DNA of 5,987 nt, from positions 1 to 5,987 of the forward strand of contig DAONDU010000155.1 of the NCBI GenBank assembly GCA_035402725.1, in the 5' to 3' direction. This document shows positions 4,053-5,987 of this stretch, piece by piece; within the stretch, counting starts at the first letter, position 1, and the number at the start of each line of letters is the position of its first letter. Below the pieces are notes generated by a model. It had not been told where the DNA came from and did not search any database. It saw nothing but the letters and a program-made list of their open reading frames with translations. Source of the stretch: UPXZ01 sp035402725 (GTDB lineage: Bacteria > Bacteroidota > Bacteroidia > Bacteroidales > Paludibacteraceae). The position numbers were made by a program, and so were the translations under genes.

Positions 4053-5987
4053 AGTATGTTGATGTCATAGTACCTCTCCCACTGTCGTCAACCTTCACCT
4101 ATGCCGTACCCGAAGCGATGACTGACACCGTACAGATCGGGATGCGCGTGGTTGTACCTTTCGGAAAGAAAAAAATGTATACTGCCATTGTCTGTATGAT
4201 TCACAGTAACGAGCCAATCCTCTACGAAGCTAAAGAAATAATTTGCACACTGGATAATGAGCCCATACTTCGTTATCCCCAGCTAAAGTTCTGGGAATGG
4301 ATGAGCAACTATTACCAGTCCGCCATCGGTGATGTATATCAGGCAGCAGTTCCGGCAGGCCTCAAACTTGAAAGTGAAACACAGGTACGCGTCAACCCTG
4401 ATTACGAGTCCGAATCTTCGCTTACTGAAAAGGAGTACAAATTGCTGGACGCCCTCTCCGACGGAAAAATTCAGAGTGTTTCTGACCTCAACAAACTGAC
4501 AGGGATGCGTGACACGCTTCCTCTTCTTAAAACACTGATGGAAAAGGGCGCTGTAGAAGTCAGCGAAGAACTAACCGAAAAATTCAAGCCAAAAACCGAA
4601 AGTTATATTAAACTCAGCGCCTATGCTTCCGATGAAAATAACCTGCGGGATATCTTTGACAAACTAACCCGGGCAAAGAAGCAACTGGAGGTGCTGATGA
4701 CGTACATCGAGTTGTCCAGGTGTCTTTCAAAAACAAATATCCGGGAAGTTTCCAGAAAGGAACTTCAGGAAAAAACCAATGCTGCAACGGCTAATATCAG
4801 CGGACTAATTGAGCGCGGAGTGTTTGAAGCCTACAGTAAGGAAACCGGCAGACTGGATTATTCGGATGTCAACACAGAAGAGATGAATCCTCTCAATGAA
4901 TTTCAGCAGGAAGCCATGAACAACATCAATAGGCAGTTTACTGAGAAACAAGTCGTGCTGCTGCATGGAATAACATCAAGCGGTAAAACAGAGATATACA
5001 TTCATCTGATCGACAAAGTGATAGCTACCGGCAAACAAGTTCTCTACCTTGTACCAGAGATAGCGCTCACCACCCAACTTACAAGCAGGCTGAAACGTAT
5101 TTTTGGCAAACGCCTGGGTGTGTATCATTCGAAGTTTTCGGATGCCGAACGGGTGGAAATCTGGAATAATGTACTGCTAAACAAAACCTACGATGTCGTT
5201 ATCGGTGTACGTTCGTCGGTTTTTCTGCCTTTCAGGCAACTGGGACTGGTCATTGTGGACGAAGAGCACGAAAACAGCTACAAGCAGTACGACCCGGCAC
5301 CCCGCTACAATGCCCGCAACGCTGCCATTGTACTGGCCTCAATGCATGGAGCGAAAACTCTGCTCGGAACAGCAACACCTGCCTTAGAGTCCTACTACAA
5401 CTCACAAAACGGTAAATATGGTTATGTAGCTCTCAACCAACGTTATCAGGAAATAGAGCTGCCCGATATCCTGATTGCCGATACTAAAGAAGCTTACCGT
5501 AAAAAGGAGATGGAAGGTCACCTTACCCCGCTGCTTTCGGATAAAATAACAAAAGCACTGAACAATAATGAACAGATAATACTCTTTCAGAACAGGCGCG
5601 GATATGCTCCATTCCTGGAATGTAAGGGATGCGCTTATGTACCGAAATGCAAAAACTGCGACGTCAGCCTGACAGTACACAAATTCAGCAACAAGCTTAC
5701 CTGTCATTATTGCGGTTATACCGAAAACATTCCTTCCGTTTGCCCGGTATGTAAAACCCCCGGATTGGTGGATAAAGGTTTCGGAACCGAGAAAATCGAA
5801 CAGGAAATTCAGGAAGCTTTCCCGGGAGCAAAGGTAGCCCGCATGGACCTGGACACAACCCGCAGCAAGAAAGGATACGACAAAATCATTTCGGACTTTG
5901 AACTCGGGAAAGTGGACATTCTGGTAGGCACACAGATGGTTACCAAAGGACTGGACTTCGAACGGGTCAGCCTCGTAGGCATACTGA
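4049..5987 (+). CDS. priA: Primosomal protein N' (PriA), replication-restart helicase (partial, 3' end outside window)
   Basis: An open reading frame of 646 complete codons runs off the window end. PriA is a superfamily 2, 3'-to-5' DNA helicase that recognises stalled forks and D-loops and starts primosome assembly. The start MKYVDVIVPLPLSSTFTYAVP is the typical N-terminal 3'-end-binding domain (about 1-95). Winged-helix-like segments follow at about 124-173 and 236-262. Helicase motifs are Walker A GITSSGKT (307-314, Lys313), VPEIALTTQL (335-344), the DEEH box (404-407), GTATPALES (440-448) and GTQMVTKGLDF (627-637). Eight zinc-binding cysteines at 525, 528, 534, 537, 552, 555, 565 and 568 form four CxxC pairs inside the second lobe. 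Lys313 is about 83 residues later than Lys230 of E. coli PriA, so the N-terminal half is longer; the full protein may be near 815 residues, with about 170 missing. The ATG overlaps the tag stop (ATGA). Confidence 0.96.
   Translation, partial: MKYVDVIVPLPLSSTFTYAVPEAMTDTVQIGMRVVVPFGKKKMYTAIVCMIHSNEPILYEAKEIICTLDNEPILRYPQLKFWEWMSNYYQSAIGDVYQAAVPAGLKLESETQVRVNPDYESESSLTEKEYKLLDALSDGKIQSVSDLNKLTGMRDTLPLLKTLMEKGAVEVSEELTEKFKPKTESYIKLSAYASDENNLRDIFDKLTRAKKQLEVLMTYIELSRCLSKTNIREVSRKELQEKTNAATANISGLIERGVFEAYSKETGRLDYSDVNTEEMNPLNEFQQEAMNNINRQFTEKQVVLLHGITSSGKTEIYIHLIDKVIATGKQVLYLVPEIALTTQLTSRLKRIFGKRLGVYHSKFSDAERVEIWNNVLLNKTYDVVIGVRSSVFLPFRQLGLVIVDEEHENSYKQYDPAPRYNARNAAIVLASMHGAKTLLGTATPALESYYNSQNGKYGYVALNQRYQEIELPDILIADTKEAYRKKEMEGHLTPLLSDKITKALNNNEQIILFQNRRGYAPFLECKGCAYVPKCKNCDVSLTVHKFSNKLTCHYCGYTENIPSVCPVCKTPGLVDKGFGTEKIEQEIQEAFPGAKVARMDLDTTRSKKGYDKIISDFELGKVDILVGTQMVTKGLDFERVSLVGIL

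Noticed and set aside
5402..5707. 101-codon - strand reading frame inside priA
   Set aside because: It is the reverse strand of the PriA helicase and zinc-binding region, whose motifs are all intact on the + strand; it has no start context or family features.
1..5987. A novel defence, mobile or biosynthetic gene cluster
   Set aside because: All coding regions belong to recognised families, gene order is mixed in orientation with separate terminators, and there are no transposase, integrase, direct-repeat or CRISPR signals.

Overview
The window looks like ordinary chromosomal core and housekeeping DNA from a member of the Bacteroidota, most likely order Bacteroidales. The protein sequences resemble Bacteroidales homologues: a secreted C69 dipeptidase, a short DUF2582-type winged-helix protein and a long-form PriA. 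Shine-Dalgarno sites are weak or missing, intergenic DNA is AT-rich, and four genes are preceded by the Bacteroidota -7 promoter element TAnnTTTG. I cannot name a genus.

Layout: (1) bases 1-167 hold the C-terminal end of an ECF-type RNA polymerase sigma factor on the + strand, cut by the window edge. (2) A hairpin with a T tract (194-220) separates it from a convergent gene on the - strand (243-485) for a small three-helix GlsB/YeaQ/YmgE-type membrane protein. (3) A divergent promoter region (486-707) serves that gene and a + strand gene (708-2357) for a secreted C69-family dipeptidase. (4) A strong bidirectional terminator (2395-2425) lies between the dipeptidase and a convergent - strand gene (2447-2644) for a 65-residue winged-helix protein. 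(5) A - strand HD-domain hydrolase gene follows (2800-3336). (6) Divergent from it is a + strand operon: tag (3465-4052, DNA-3-methyladenine glycosylase I) and priA (4049-5987, open at the window end), which overlap by four bases (ATGA).

Only tag-priA is clearly a working unit. Tag removes 3-methyladenine, a lesion that blocks replication, and PriA restarts collapsed forks, so the pair makes sense as a repair and restart operon. The other genes look like single-gene transcription units with their own promoters or terminators. Between the genes there are only short promoter and terminator regions; no stretch without a gene exceeds 300 bases.

I found no mobile element, CRISPR array, tRNA, rRNA or riboswitch, and no convincing new multi-gene system. 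The points most worth a second look are the substituted base-binding positions in Tag, the extra N-terminal segment in PriA, the very short leader predicted for tag, and the YqeK-like metal-ligand layout of the HD protein.
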